A DNA stretch of 64,000 bases from Antedon bifida (GCA_963402885.1 OY727103.1:4316501-4380500); one strand, 5' to 3'. Counted from the stretch's first letter, positions 37,501 through 51,639 are shown. The notes: generated by a model from the sequence alone, not told the origin. Program-made: numbers and translations.

Positions 37501-38009
37501 GATAAACACAAATATCCCGATATTTCTAATTTATACTAGGCCTATACCTATATAAAGAGGGAAAAAAGAAAATGCTAATATCGATGTTTATAAAAAAACA
37601 ATCATGCATTGTTTGAAAATTGAAATGATTTGGTATTATATTTTCTGACAAACCCGTAATACCTTTTAAGATTTTTAATAGCGCCCTTTATGTAGGCCTA
37701 CGATGTTTTATTCTAGCGCCCCCTATAGTTTGGACATGATTTCGTAGTGTATGTTGATATATACAGTTATTAATAGTTTGCTGACAAAAGAGGAGAAGGT
37801 AAAGAGAGTGCGCATAAACAGTTTTTTATAAATTGTTTTTATGTATAATACAAATCCTAAACAAAATCGAAACAAACTAGTTGATTTACGGACACTAACA
37901 ATTGCAAAATTCGGTGTCTAATAACGCCGTGTATTAGTAATAATATTGGTTTTGTTGTTGCAGTTCTAAATTACAATAATACTAAATAATTTAATTGAAA
38001 ATTATTTTC
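37501..38009. other. Intergenic sequence between the arrays and gene B
   Basis: AT-rich with two TAGGCCTA words and GCGCCCYTATA repeats at about 37680 and 37715; no supported gene. It may contain the end of the gene B transcript. Confidence 0.5.
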
Positions 38010-38460
38010 AATTATGCTAATTACTTTTATTATACGGACCAATCTTAAGGTACCCGTCATTACGCTAATTATTCTTATTATACGGACCAATCTTAAGGTA
38101 CTCATCATTATGCTAATTATTCTTATTATACGGACCAATCTAAAGGTACCTGTCATTATGCTAATTATTCTTATTATACGGACCAATCTTAAGGTACCCG
38201 TCATTATGCTAATTATTCTTATTATACGGACCAATCTTAAGGTACCCGTCATTATGCTAATTATTCTTATTATACGGACCAATCTTAAGGTACTCATCAT
38301 TATGCTAATTATTCTTATTATACGGACCAATCTTAAGGTACTCATCATTATGCTAATTATTCTTATTATACGGACCAATCTTAAGGTACTCATCATTATG
38401 CTAATTATTCTTATTATACGGAGCAATCGTCATCATGCTCATTATTCTTATTATACGGAG
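38010..38460. repeat. 48-bp minisatellite at the 3' end of gene B, overlapping its last codons
   Basis: Units such as AATTATTCTTATTATACGG plus a CCAATCTTAAGGTACYC part recur every 48 bp (AATCTTAAGG at 38041, 38089 and on), about nine copies. The rightmost units are coding: on the minus strand they encode the C-terminal APYNKNNEHDDDCSV of gene B, and the stop TAA is formed in the second, shortened unit. Confidence 0.92.
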
Positions 38461-41400
38461 CAACCTTAACGTACCCGCCGTCATCAAACTCAATGTCAGA
38501 ACAAATGTAGTCATAATGGGAGGTTCGGTCTAATACGCTGTAAGATGTTTCCACATTACCAACACGTATTTCTTGATACAAGTCTGTGTCCTTAGGTACA
38601 ATACATGCATTCTGATTCATCAGCAGCCTACTGAGAGGCCTAAAAGGAAATGATAATCGTTTTGATTTATCTTTAGACGATTTCCTGGGGTTTCTGTTAG
38701 TTGTGTCACTGTCTTTCTTTCTAACTTGGATGGCATCGTTGCTAAAATAAAATAAAATTAACAATTATTTACAAAAAACAAGATACGAATACAATTCAAT
38801 AAAATAACATCTTGGAGATACAAAAAAAATATTTTACTTATAGCTTGATTTGTCGTCTTCATATTCATTTTCTCTTTCTTTTTTACACCGAAGTTTAATT
38901 TTCTGGCCATAGCTATATTGTTCATCCCTTGGTGATCCTAAAATGTTGCTTGGAAACCACCCAGACATTCCGTCACGTTGACGTATACCTCTTACCCAAA
39001 CTAAATGAAAATATAACAGGAATTATGTAAATCATGAGTTCATTTTCACTTAATGTAAATCATTCATTTCTAAATCACTGTATGTAGGCATGTTTTTGTT
39101 GTGTTCTCCAAATTATACATTAATAAACATTCCTCGGTGGAATGCAAGAACACAAGTTCCAGTCAAATATTTACTTTCGTTCTTGACTTGTCGATTTTCA
39201 AGAAGTTCCACAAAGTCATTCACATCCAGTTGAAGTTCGTCGTCTCTGTTAGTGACAAAAACCGTTGATACAATATGTATTGGTCGACCTATAAACAAAA
39301 ACCTTCTGATTGAGTAATTGCTTAATATTTAATTTATTTAGATCTAGATTTAAAGATCAATTTGTGACACACTACTTGTTTTGCCGTTCGATAGAAACAT
39401 GTACAGTAGTATTATTAACATAGGATTATGCTTACAGGCCTACTAAAAATTAAAAATTAGATATGCTTTTTTCATCTCGAATTTGGCTACTCATAATAGT
39501 ACTCTTTAATGTATATTATGAGACATTTGATTTTAATATATAAATTCAAATAAATAATTGCCTACTGTAATCATCATATTTTCCAGATTCACCAGTAGCC
39601 ACGACGAGTGCTGCTTTCCATTCTTTGAAGTCTTTCCTAAACATAAAGTAAATGAAGTGGTTATTACAAAAAAACTTAACAAACACACAAGTACCGATTG
39701 CTTAAGATCTCATAATTTTATCTCGCACTTCGATTTGTAAATGTTTTGCATTATGTTTCTAAGCATGCGCAATTTCCTACTCGAAGGCTGCTGCGTGTGG
39801 CGCGTCAAATAAAAACGAAAGATTCTGACAGACACTTACTCAATTTGGTCACTTCCTGAGGTAAATCCAAGAAGGTATTCCACTGGCTGATAATCGTCTA
39901 CGAGGCCTACTTTCTTATATATCCACAACTTAAACAAAAAACCTCTTTCAGGCATCCAACCTTTTCTGTTTCTTGCGTCAACAACTTCAATATCAGTATA
40001 ATTTCGATCATAGCAATTACAAAATTGTTTCCTGAAACAATCAACTTTTAATTGATTTAATTTGAATGGTGTAGACAAGACTTTTTTTTCTTTAAATTAA
40101 ACTACCATTGTTAGTCCAAAACTTGAATGACAAAGTGTACAAATACTATCAGCAAAGACCAATAAGGAAATCAAATATAGCCATTTTATAGGTCAACGCG
40201 TTTAGTTTTAAAACGAAATCTTTAAAAAATGGTAAGTTTAAATAAAAAAGTTACTTACGATGTCAAAATAATGACTGAGGCTGAAGCGTAAATATGAATC
40301 TCTTTTTGTGAATATTTCTTTCTAATATTCTTCAGTGGGTTTCCGTCGTCAGTCTTTCTCTTGGTATATAACGTAAAACAACCGTGCTTTTTTAACCAAT
40401 CATCTTTTATTTGTGATAGTTTCTATAGTTTAGAAAGAGAATAACATAAGGAGCTTTGTATCCGTTTTGTACGTCATTTAACTAGCTTACGTAGGAGTAG
40501 GCTTATCAAAATAAAAAACAAGGCCATATGCATGGCTGCAGTCGCGTGCTCAAGTTAGTGTTTACCGACCGATCAACCGACCGACATAGTGAGCTGTAGA
40601 GACTAAAAATAATGGTAGCTAAGTGCGTAACTTTTTTTACAGAGAGAAAGGCATCAACATTAATATGCACAAATTAACAATCAATTAAAATCAAATAGAA
40701 TAATATTAACAGTTAACAGTAATTTAGTGTTTCTTAAATATGGAAAAGAGGCTGTTTTCGGTTATTTCAAGCTATTTAGTACACTATAACATTATATACT
40801 GACGGACCTATTCATGTATTTTTGGCGACATCCTAAATATGTTGAGACATACATTATCATAATATGTAAATCAAGTAACTTGGGATATATACAAAAAGAA
40901 TCACCCGAACAAAAAGCACTGAGATTTTTTAACTTACGTATAATAATTGACGATCTTTTGATACCAGTTCAGTTGGTAAGTTGAGCAGCACTGACGTCAT
41001 GTGTAAGTCTTTTTCTAAACTTTTCGTGAGTTCTTGTTCTTCTTGAATAAGTTTCTCAAGCATATGAATTGTATTTATTTGCAACCGATGGTTAGGCTGG
41101 TCGGTTGGACCTTTAAATGCTTTGTTTAGAGCCTAAACAAATCAATCAATTAATCAACCGTTTATTTTCGTTTACTTTTATATAAACATAACATACAAAT
41201 GGATAGTGCAGGAACAATAAATTGAATCAGCAGATAGTGACGCTACTATAATTATGATAATATCATATGTTTCTTTAATATTGAAAAGATGTCAATTTTT
41301 TCTGGTATTTCAAACAACATAATAAAGTTATACCTTAGCTGCTCTGCTTCTGACTGACTATAACCCTAACCGATCGATATACAGTGGGAATATATATAAA

Positions 41401-44400
41401 TTATTAAATAAATGTTACCTTAGACTTTCTATAAAGACACGTTAGCCATTCTTGAGGTTTCGAAATCCGTAACTGCAAGTCCATCTCAGAAATACGGCAT
41501 TTTTTTTGGACATTTCGCTCAAAATTTCCAAGCACTTGTATAAGTGCTCTATTATGTTTTCTGATTAAAAGTAATAATTTTTTTAACTTGTTGTTTGTTT
41601 ATTGAAGAAAACCGGCAAATGTTGCCCTCACATAAACACGAGATAAAAGAAACATGTAAATCAAAATACAAGCATCTCAAAATAGAAAACAATAAAAAAA
41701 AAACTAGAAAATCATTTACTATTCACTATAACAAAATAAAATATCAGTAAGGAAGCATTGTTTTGTGTGTCTATTACACTACTGTACCTTTGGAATTGAA
41801 GCATATTCCGTTGAAAAGGCAAGTTGGCTTGATATTCAACAATCGGCTTAAAAGAACCTTCCTTCAATCGTTTATTTAGTTCAGTAAAGTATGCGAAACT
41901 GTCTAGACGATTACCCTCTAACACACTGTCAAAACTTTAAGAGAAGATAACGTTATTTTTTTTTAGCATTGAGTTGCTTCAATTACATATCTTATCCCAA
42001 TATATGAGTGAAAAGATTCGATTCATAGAGGTATTTTTAAATTTGATCATAAACGCAAAATGAAATTTAAAATTAAATTCGGTATAAATTGTTAATATGA
42101 TCTGAAATATTTGTGAATACCAAAGTAATAAACTTGTCTTTATAAATCTTCTTTATTATTCATTATCGAATTAATACCTTTCAATCATGTCTTTGACTTC
42201 CATTATATTACGGAAAAGATGATACTTTACTCCTTCTTCAATAATTTGACTGCAGAACTTCATGATATATAATTCATGAAGTTTTGAAAGACTTTTAATG
42301 GTCGCCTTGTTCAGATCAGCAATACCTAATAATTTCTTTGAAAAAAAAGAAAAAGAACATATATAAAAGCACATGTTGTATTATAGCATTTGTATGTACT
42401 GAAGAAGTATATGAAATACATAATCAACCACAAATGCACAATGGTACAATTAAAATGTTGTCCGCAATGGTACACGTTTTCTAATGTTTGGATAATAAAC
42501 GTTTTTTTTTAAAAAGATTACTCGAACTTGTGCTGAAGTTAAAAACTCAAGAAACTAAAAAAAGATTTTAAATAAAAGCATGCAGAATAAATCTGGTAAA
42601 CTCGTTTACAGACTACATTAGCATTTATCATTCCGTACGGTAATCAATATTATTAGTACTTAAAAATATATATTTTTCAAATTAAGAATTCATAAAAGAA
42701 TATTTATTCAGACGGTAGGTAATTTATATTTTGTTTCTATTGAGGGAAGAACATTTTCTCTTAAGTTAGTTATTAAGTCTTATTATAAGAACTTCATTAA
42801 CCAGACAAAAAAAATGAAATACTAACTTCCACTTCAAGATCTTTCTTTTCTATAAAAAAAAAACCATTCTTTGAGCAACAGAATATAATACACACATTAA
42901 CTAAATAATAGTAGGCCTACAGTAAATATTAGAAAACAATGCGACACATAATCACTACATATTACAAAAGAAATAATCAATATGCTATGCCAACAGTACC
43001 AATTCTATGATTCAGTTGATATTCAGACGGAGAGTGTTCCTTTGTTTTATCCAGTATCTCCAAAGTTGTACCTAAGAATTAGAATTATACATTGTGTTAG
43101 ACGGATCTAAAAAAGAAAATAAATTAAAATCTTATTGTCAATAAATCATATCATTATTAATCTTTTGAGCTATAATTATACCGTACCACTATACCTCCTT
43201 CTTCTTCCTTACATGAAACATTTCACATTCTATTTTTTTAAAATGTAGGCTAAAGCTTACTATAATATTCCATTTCCTGTGCTAAATCTTCTTCTTCTGA
43301 AAACTTCAATACTGTAGACCACTCAGGAATTTCAGATCTGTAATAACGGTTAAAAACGTATGGAAGATCCAATTGACAATCAACATGGTAGAGCAGTCAG
43401 AAATGAATATGAACTGTATCATTGAGAATGCATCCATATTTAAGAAGTTACGAAGCTTGAATTATTAAACAATGTCTGATTATGAGGGAGAAGTGACATG
43501 TTTATATTTCTACAGTGTTTTTTTAAAGAAACATGACACAATAAATGCTTTACCTGTCTTCAAAATAAAGTACATATTTTTGAACAGAATTTCTTCGAAT
43601 AGGATCCAATTTGGTCAATACAGCTCTTTCTCCGGTTCTGTGCTCTCCCTCTATTCTGAAGTTGTTTTCAACATTGTAACCTCCATGAAATCTTATATCT
43701 TTCTTGTGAATACAATCTATCATCTTGTAATAGTTTCTGAGAAAACAACATTAAACAAAATAATTGCAATATTATTTTTTGTACAAATACAAAAATAAAT
43801 ACCTTTATTCATCGAATCATAATGTGAAAACAAATTATAAATAAATAATGCAAAATGGGGGTCTCAGGAAATCTGGAAGCTTTTTATGAAAGATACCTAA
43901 GATTACATAACAATAATTAAAATTGGTTTTCTTAAAAGGAGAATCAAAAACTTTTTACGTGGCCGTACGCAAATAATCTTACCCTTTCGGTTGTACAATT
44001 AGAACGGTGGTAACAAAAGCAATCATTGTGTATTCCTTTTTTTCTGTTGTATGTTTCTTTCCTCGCACTGAGTCCTCTAAAACGGTAACTGGGCCTCTCT
44101 TTTTAACCCAACCTTCTCCACACACCATTCTTTTGAACTAAGGTTTTGGGGATTAAAAATATGTAGATAATTACCAGAATAGAAAGATAATAAACAACAC
44201 TGCTATATTTGTGTCTGTAATCTAATTCAATAAAATGGGAATAAAGAATTTAAATTTAATATAAATAAAATACTTGGACTGTTTTGTTATTCCTTTCGTC
44301 TGGCGAAAATGTCAGCTTGTGTATCAAAGATGTACTGTGATCTTCCATGTTTTTATTTATTCGATGTTCATGATCATTGCAAATATCAACAATTTGCTTC

Positions 44401-47400
44401 AGTTTGTAACTCCATTGTTCACAGTCTTGAATGATCGATTCTCCCTCTATGGTCGTCGGCTCAGCAACTAGAGCGCCATGGATACTCTAAAATGATTTAC
44501 AAAATCATAATGTTAATAATATTCAATAACAACTAACGGCGCAGATTCGTTTTTAATAGTTAGGGGTGGTGACGTATAAAAAGGAAATACTTTGCGAGCG
44601 AAGTCCCCTGGAAGCGGTAATTTATAAGTCGTTTCAATCAATTTCTGAGCAGATAAAAATTCCGTCCGCAAGAATACAATTATTTTGGGTTACGCACTTC
44701 CTGTTTATGCGCCACTAGTTATACTCACGCAAAATCTATTCTTCTTAGAAACTGTATTTTCTGAAATCACATACGATACGCGTGTCATAGAAGTCTTACT
44801 TTCTATTTCATTTCAACAATTAATGATTTTGCTGTTGAAAAGCCCCTATTAAAAAATATGGGGGTGTGGGAGTCCCCTAGGATCTGCGCTGGTGATAACA
44901 ACTATATATTATTAAGATTAATAATGCTAAACCAGTTTAGAAATTTAAATAAAATGAAGGATAATTATCAGATAATTAGGCGTCAGGCAATGCTGTTTTC
45001 AGACGGGATATTTAGCATTCGAATTACTTGTACTATGCTCTGAAGTTTTTTCAGCCAATTAGCTTGTTTCATAAGAATGGTTTGGATATCTGTAAACGTC
45101 AAAGTATGTTGTGTACTGTCTTCATCCTCTTGATGTATGAAGCTTCCTGCACTATCGATGCAATGTCTGTAATAAGAAAACATGACGACTAATAGAGAAG
45201 AGTTAGTTCAAAATTACGTGATGACACGCACTGATGCATGCCGTCACAGACAACCATACTTGAATGAAATATATACTTTTATGAATTTTGCAGGTGAATG
45301 AATTTGGATAACGTCATAATATAAGAACTGGCAAGTGCTGCCTGGATGGACAGGAATAAAAGAAATACAAGAAAAGGAGACAGGATGGAGTCTGAATAAG
45401 AGTAGAAAACAAGGTAGCTTGGTAGAGATATAAACAATTTTGGAATGAAACTAAAAAACAGCTTAAATGGTGGTTAATATTGAAACTTAAATTTTGGTAG
45501 TCAATGGAATAATTTTACCGATCTGGGAGTATGTTCCTAATGTTAAGTCAAAAAGGTTTTGTGGTTTTAAGTTGTAATTCCCAGTGGTTTTCTTTGTCTT
45601 TGCGAGTTTTGTCGCTCCATTTGACATCGTGGTCTATAGCAATAACTCTGACATTTTCAATCGAGTGACCAGCTGAATTAAAATGTTCGGCTACAGGTTG
45701 ATCAAGCTTTAATGTTTTGATAGCTGATCTGTGTTGTGTCATTCTCATACGGAGAGTGTTTTTTGTTTCCTCGACGTAATGTTTGCCACAAATATTACAG
45801 TATATGAGATAAATGACGTTTTTGGTTAGACAATTAATTGAAAAATGCGGCCAGTTTGGTTACTCTTAAATTTTTCAGTAGAATCAACCAATGAACAAGT
45901 TTTGCAAGATTTGCCGCAAAGGTGACTGTCCAAATGTTGGCTGTCATGAGAGTTAATTTCACTCTTAAATTTGGATCTGACTAATATATCACGAAGGTTG
46001 GGGGTCTACGAATTGCAATAATGGGTGGTTCCGGAAAAACAGTCCCGAGACGTTCTGTGGACTGTAGAATGGGCATATGTTTCTCAATAATAGCCCGTAA
46101 TGGAGGCAACCTCGGGTGATAGGTTGTGACCAATGGCATTCTGGTCGAATTTGGCTGACGTGGTTTGTACGTCAGTGTTTGACATCGAGGAATATCTCTT
46201 GCTTTCTTTATAGCAGTTTCGATGTATTCCTTTTTGTAATTTCTATTCCGGAGATGTCCGGTTAGTTCTTCGGTGTACGATTCTGAAAATCTAAATCTGA
46301 AGAACATATACGTCTGATACGTAATGCTTGACTGTACGGTATGTTTTTAGTACAGTGTCGGGGATGACAACTGCTAGGGAGCAGGTACATATTTTTATCC
46401 GTGGGTTTACTGAATAAGTCAGTTTTGAGTGTACCATTTTCTATGGTCACTATAGTGTCCAAATAATCATCGCTACTAGTGGATTTGGTAGCTGTAAATT
46501 TGATAGTTGGGTGGGCTGAATTAATATTGAGAAGAAAAGATTCCAAATTATCTTCACCATGGGTCCAGATCATGAAGATGTCGTCAATGTATCTAAACCA
46601 AACAAGTGGTTTATTAGGTTGGAGGGACAGAAAATTGGCCTCAAATTCTCCCATAAATACATTTGCAAAAGATGGCGCCATTTTTGTGCCCATCGCTGTA
46701 CCATGAATTTAAAGGTAATGGTCATTTCCAAAAATAAAATTGTTGTTGGTTAAAATCAACATGACCAGTTCTCGTAAATGAGCTTTAGTAGGCGTTTTGC
46801 CTGGAATTTGTTTGTAATTTAAAATACATGCGTCGGGATATTAGTATACAACGATGAAACATCTAATATAGCCAGAACAGAATTATTAGGTAGATTTTGA
46901 ATTTGGTTAATTTTGCGGATAAAGTCCGTGGCGGAGCCCTGAATGTATGAAGGGAGATCAGTCAAATATGGTCTAAGTAAATCATCCACATATTCAGAAA
47001 TTTTCTTTGTAGCAGTGCCATTTTATGTTATATTGATATTGTATTTTTGGTAGTTAAACTGCTCACGAACCAGCAGTAAAGTTGAAAGTGGGGTCAGTGG
47101 TAGGCATAAGTTAGGTCTTTAACAATCAATTCCTATGTCAAAGCAATTGCCATAGGCCATACTATAGAACATAACATGTCTAAAGTTACGGAATTATGTT
47201 ACCATATTAATACATTAATACATTTTATTTTTAACACGTTTGTTCTTGCAAAATTCAACAATAATATGACTTAAACATAGCAAACGCCGTACGTGTATAC
47301 AGTAGGCCTACCAAGCATGTGACAAAATTATATTAAAACCAATACATTTATAAAGAAATTACCTAATTGATTCAATCATGTTCAATTGGATATGAGAATA

Positions 47401-50400
47401 CACTGCAAAGTTCATCATTGGTTGAAGATAATCATAATCAAGGATGTTGGTTATTAATTTGCATACATCAATCCGGCACCGACATGATTTGAACGAATCG
47501 TACAGTCTTCCAAAAACAAAGATTTAATAACAATTCACCATTGCCTAACACGAGGCTTTATACAATAATAATAGTATAAATATGATTACATTGTTTTGCT
47601 TGTGTTTTTTTCTGCCAAGAAAACAATTATCATTATACTATGTATGAATGACTTAATAAATCGAATCTGAATCTGAATTATAAATTGGTGATTAGCACCT
47701 GTTCCGCCAATTTAACAAATCTTTCACATTATAGGCTTATATCACCAATCCTAAAAAAGCTTATTTAAATAGGTCTACAGTCCTACTGCCAGGTAAAAAA
47801 ATATCATCATTACACATGGAAGGGAATGAAAAGCCAGTGCCTCATCCTTTTGGTAATGCGGTTTAGTAGGAGATAGAATAACACCTTTTGGATTAGTGTT
47901 ATTATAATATAGATTGTTTGAAGGTTTGCATGGCGAAATCGAATGTTGATATAAAGTTGCGGTACACCACGTGTATTAGTTCTGAAAAGAACTGTTGAGT
48001 TTCTCGACGTTTCGATCAAGATACTTTGATCGTCCTCAGGAGTGAGAATGCAGAAAGTCCAGGAAACTTGGAATATAAGTGGATTTTCTGCATTCTCACT
48101 CCTGAGGACGATCAAAGTATATTGATCGAAACGTCGAGAAACTCAACAGTTCTTTTCAGAACTAATACACGTGGTGTACCGCAACTTTATATCAATATAT
48201 AATATAGATACAGTATAAACCATGTCATTGTATCTAGATCAATAGTGTTTAATTCAAATCTGCTTTCATAATAAATGTAATCATATTATTGTATCTTATA
48301 TAGACATATTTATATAGACATCACCTCTTTGTTGAACGTTCTACATCAACGATATTTATCATCAAATGCCTTCTTTCTCTATCACTTAAAAAGTCATGAA
48401 ACCGCTTTTTATCGAAAAATTCTTCCTTGACCAGTTTTAGAGTTGAGTAGCTTTCTTCAATATGTTCATACAATTTGGAAAATGCCTAAATAATAAACAG
48501 ACACAGAGTGAGTAATAAATAGCAAAAATTGCTCCGATTTCTCTAATCAATTTCCTGAGGATATAAAACAATTTCAAATGGAACAGAATCGTTATCATGG
48601 AATGAGAAACATTTATAAAAATTAATAATAGTACTTTGTATGTATATTACTAGACACTATAATTGAAGAAATGTGAAATTACCTCATTCAATTTTCCAGT
48701 AAGTGGTGAACAAATACCGTCTGTAATAAAAAAAAAATTTAAACACAATATAGATTTAAGCCTAAAAACATTGGTTTCAATTTTGAATTTTAAATGGATG
48801 GAAACAGTTATTTGTTAATAATGTTGGAGTGGCCATATCAATAAGATGCATCCTATGTTCTTATCTTATTTGTATCAGTAGGCTAATACTAGTAAAGTAT
48901 ACTTTGTGATACAAAATGTGACTCTAGAGAAAGTCAATGTGACTGCTTGGTTGTTTGGTATAACCTAAACGTCATGACATTCTCAACTCATTACTTCCTA
49001 CTTACCTTCCAAGCATTTACCAATGTTTTTCCCATGCAATCTTTTAATTTAACTATTATTTTAATTTGTACGTACTGTATAAATAAACCCGAAGCCAGTG
49101 AAATACTGGAATGAGCAATAATTTTATTTATTTATTTGACCAACAACAAACCATAATTTAAAATAAACAGAGGAGAATTGGCCAGGGACTGCTAAAGTAA
49201 AAAAGATCTCAAAAGTCAGTTATTTACCAAATTTTATTTTTACCAAATGACGTAAAATACATACCAAAATTGTCATCCACTATTGGTACGGGTGTTTTCA
49301 GGTTAGGCATAACGTCATGCTCTTGAACGCTAAATAGAATTTTATATCAATCAATCAATAAAATGTAGGCCTACTATTTATGATATTAAGGCTCTCTTTC
49401 TAAATATCAAAATGCTGATGGATTTATAAGGAGAGCTGCAATTCGTGCTTATAACGAGAAATACTATTTCTCGGATTAAAAAAAACTATGTGAATTAAAA
49501 ACAGAACAAAATGTTTAATTAAATTGGAAATGTGTGAGCGTTTATAATTTATAGGCCTCTTCTATGTTAAAAAAAAAAGACGCTTACATCTTTGTACTTT
49601 CAATTTCTTCTATTTTAGGGTGTATCCGTTCTGAAATTAAACAAACAGACAATATAAATAATTTAATTTGTTTTAAATCTGAATTACCAATAAAATAATA
49701 CTTGACGTGGTGTGACTTTCTTTTTTTTCCCGATCCAATAGATCGAAAAGTACTAAATATGGTACTTACAACGACATTTCGCAAACGTTCAGTTTGCTTT
49801 CGTCGTGTTTAGAAAAACAAAATTCTCTCCCATAATATTTGGATCTAAATTAAATTAATTTATTGAAAATATAATGTTGTTCTTGTTCTTATTAGTTATT
49901 CATAACCGTAGGAACATTTTGCAATTCTTACCATAGACATGGTTTGTATAGGTATCACAAACGCTATCAGTGACCTTCTCTACATCCGACGTAATTAAAC
50001 TTTCAAAATGCTCAAAATCAGGAACATTCATTTCTTCAATTGAATCAACTACTTGATCCATGTAAGGTACTACGTCATGGTTTTTTGATGATTGTTCAAA
50101 ACTGTTTTTGTTTTCTTCGTCTTTTTCAAAATTACACCCATCTAAAGAATGGCTCTTCTCTGGTCTGCTAATAGTTAACGGTATCGTTTCAACTGTATCA
50201 TTTCCAAGAGGCTTTGAAATAACTTCTCTGCTCTGAAGTGTTTCATCGTTATCTGTTGTAGATATTATGCCTACATAATTTTCATTTGAACACTGGTCTG
50301 GTCTGGTTGTTCGTATGCGATCTGAAAGAAATGTAAAACAAAATTAATGCAAAATTAACTAATAAAATGGCAAGAATACAAGCTGGTACCATGATCTTAC

Positions 50401-51342
50401 TTTGTTGTAGGCTTATGGCCATAATATTTAAATATTCAACGATTTATTGAAGATGAAATAATGAAAAACATTACCGTTGTCGATCGAAGAATTTTTAAAC
50501 CTTCTTATGTAATCTAGCACTTGATCGATATCGTAACGTAGTTCTCTTGCTGTGCTCCAACACTTTTCAATCATTGGACGCAATGCAACCGGAAAGTCGT
50601 GTGGAATCTCCAGTAAAGTCCCCCTACCTACATTCATCATCATTTCGAATTCTTCTAAACCTTCAAATGGTCCCTCACAGGTCCATAATTCCCATAGAAC
50701 AACACACAGTGAATAAATGTCGGACTTTTGACATACTAACTTGGGATTTTTTATTACTTCAGGTGCCGCCCAGCGTAGTGTACAGCCTGCAACTGTCCCC
50801 ATAATAGTACTTGTACCGTGTACTTGTTTAGAAATTCCAAAATCACACAACTTAAGTACATTCATCCCGTTTTCCTTATCATCACTCAACAAACAGTTCA
50901 AAGATTTGATGTCTTTGTGAATTATGTACATCTTATGCAAGTACTGAACAGCAGAAGCGATGTCAATACTCCACTGAACAAATTGCGAGTTTGGTAATCG
51001 CGATGGCAGTCTAGCATCTTTTCTTTCCTGTCTAAATCTAGCTAAAAACTGACCCAAGTTACCACCAGATGCTAATTCTAAAACAATACCTACTCTCAGT
51101 CCTTCATTAAGTAGACCGTAGAATTTTATAATATTTTTGTGATCAAGATCTTTAAGAATGTCAACCTCTTTATAAACGATCTTCTCATACATCTTCACGG
51201 CTACTTCAGTTTTCTTGTTATCCGTTTTTCGTGTGACTTTATAGACAGCCGAAGTTGAACCTGTTCCAAGCTCAATGGTTGGATTTCCGAAGTAAATTTC
51301 ATCGCGCGGAATAAAAATATTCTCATTTGATAACATATCCAT
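38414..51342 (-). CDS. Kinase-DH-PH-DH-PH-SH3 signalling protein, paralogue B (intact, 1411 aa)
   Basis: Twenty-four exons give 4236 nt with every phase consistent: 50475-51342, 49932-50321, 49588-49630, 49265-49329, 48683-48720, 48325-48485, 47363-47506, 45028-45166, 44274-44486, 43983-44137, 43554-43736, 43261-43337, 43000-43071, 42827-42849, 42178-42335, 41788-41925, 41419-41560, 40938-41132, 40259-40422, 39840-40031, 39566-39636, 39175-39288, 38838-39000, 38414-38741. Domains: kinase 15-285 (GTGSTSAV loop, Lys50, HKD 142-144, DFG 167-169, AAPE); Glu/Ser-rich linker 290-468; DH1 470-687; PH1 688-825 (DCIHKKD, TKLDP, FEDR); DH2 858-1068; PH2 1069-1210 (CYDRNYTDIE); SH3 1211-1268; tail KSSKDKSKRLSFPF. 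The kinase resembles ZAK/MLTK, a MAP3K; DH-PH modules normally load GTP on Rho GTPases. The DH core near SKPQEWLTCLY departs from active GEFs. A Penelope fragment sits in the 45167-47362 intron. Confidence 0.88.
45530..47110 (-). mobile_element. Penelope-like retroelement fragment (RT and GIY-YIG endonuclease), decayed
   Basis: On the minus strand a reverse-transcriptase segment (TKMAPSFANVFMGEFE, catalytic FRYIDDIFMIW) is followed by a C-terminal linker and a GIY-YIG-type endonuclease portion (RMTQHRSAIKTLKLDQPVA, AEHFNSAGHS). Upstream, about 46830-47040 reads as the earlier RT part (LPSYIQGSATDF, SLYTNIPT). The domain order is that of Penelope-like elements. The frame is broken at about 46700-46830 and again before 45980, and the 5' end is missing, so it is non-functional. 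It occupies an intron of gene B, in the same orientation. Confidence 0.88.
47945..48200. repeat. Inverted pair of Penelope-type terminal sequences with hammerhead-like core
   Basis: Two nearly identical arms of about 110 bp face each other around a short AGTCCAGGAAACTTGG centre. Each arm carries CTGAGGACGATC, a loop, then GATCGAAACGTCG, an order resembling the CUGANGA...GAAAC core of hammerhead ribozymes known from Penelope-like element termini. It lies in the gene B intron between exons 47363-47506 and 48325-48485, separate from the RT fragment. Ribozyme identity is inferred, not shown. Confidence 0.6.
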
Positions 51343-51433
51343 TTCGCATTTGGAAAAAGTAACACAACAGTATCACCAGCGTACAACTCAGAAAGAGGTC
51401 TGTCTGATTAGTGGAAATGTATTATTCGTTGTA

Positions 51434-51446
51434 CTCTTTATATAAA
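51434..51446 (-). promoter_or_regulatory. TATA-box candidate of gene B
   Basis: The minus strand reads TTTATATAAAGAG about 100 bases upstream of the gene B ATG, matching word and spacing at gene A. Confidence 0.55.
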
Positions 51447-51639
51447 TAGGAAATCCGTAACCCATACAATGGTCGCTTGTCCTCTATCGAAAGGAAGTAT
51501 ATAATAAACAATAAGCAGTTCACAGGTTAAGTACTTTAACATTCTTCTTTCATTTCATTCTTAAGAGTAACATTTAAAATATTCACACTTATGCAAAATA
51601 TCTTTCCCAGGTCATCCGTCAATTGGCCTGTTTTTTTCA

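Noticed and set aside
37971-38426. Open frame of 151 codons with 16-residue repeats on either strand
   Set aside because: Derived from the 48-bp minisatellite; only its right edge is coding, as part of gene B.
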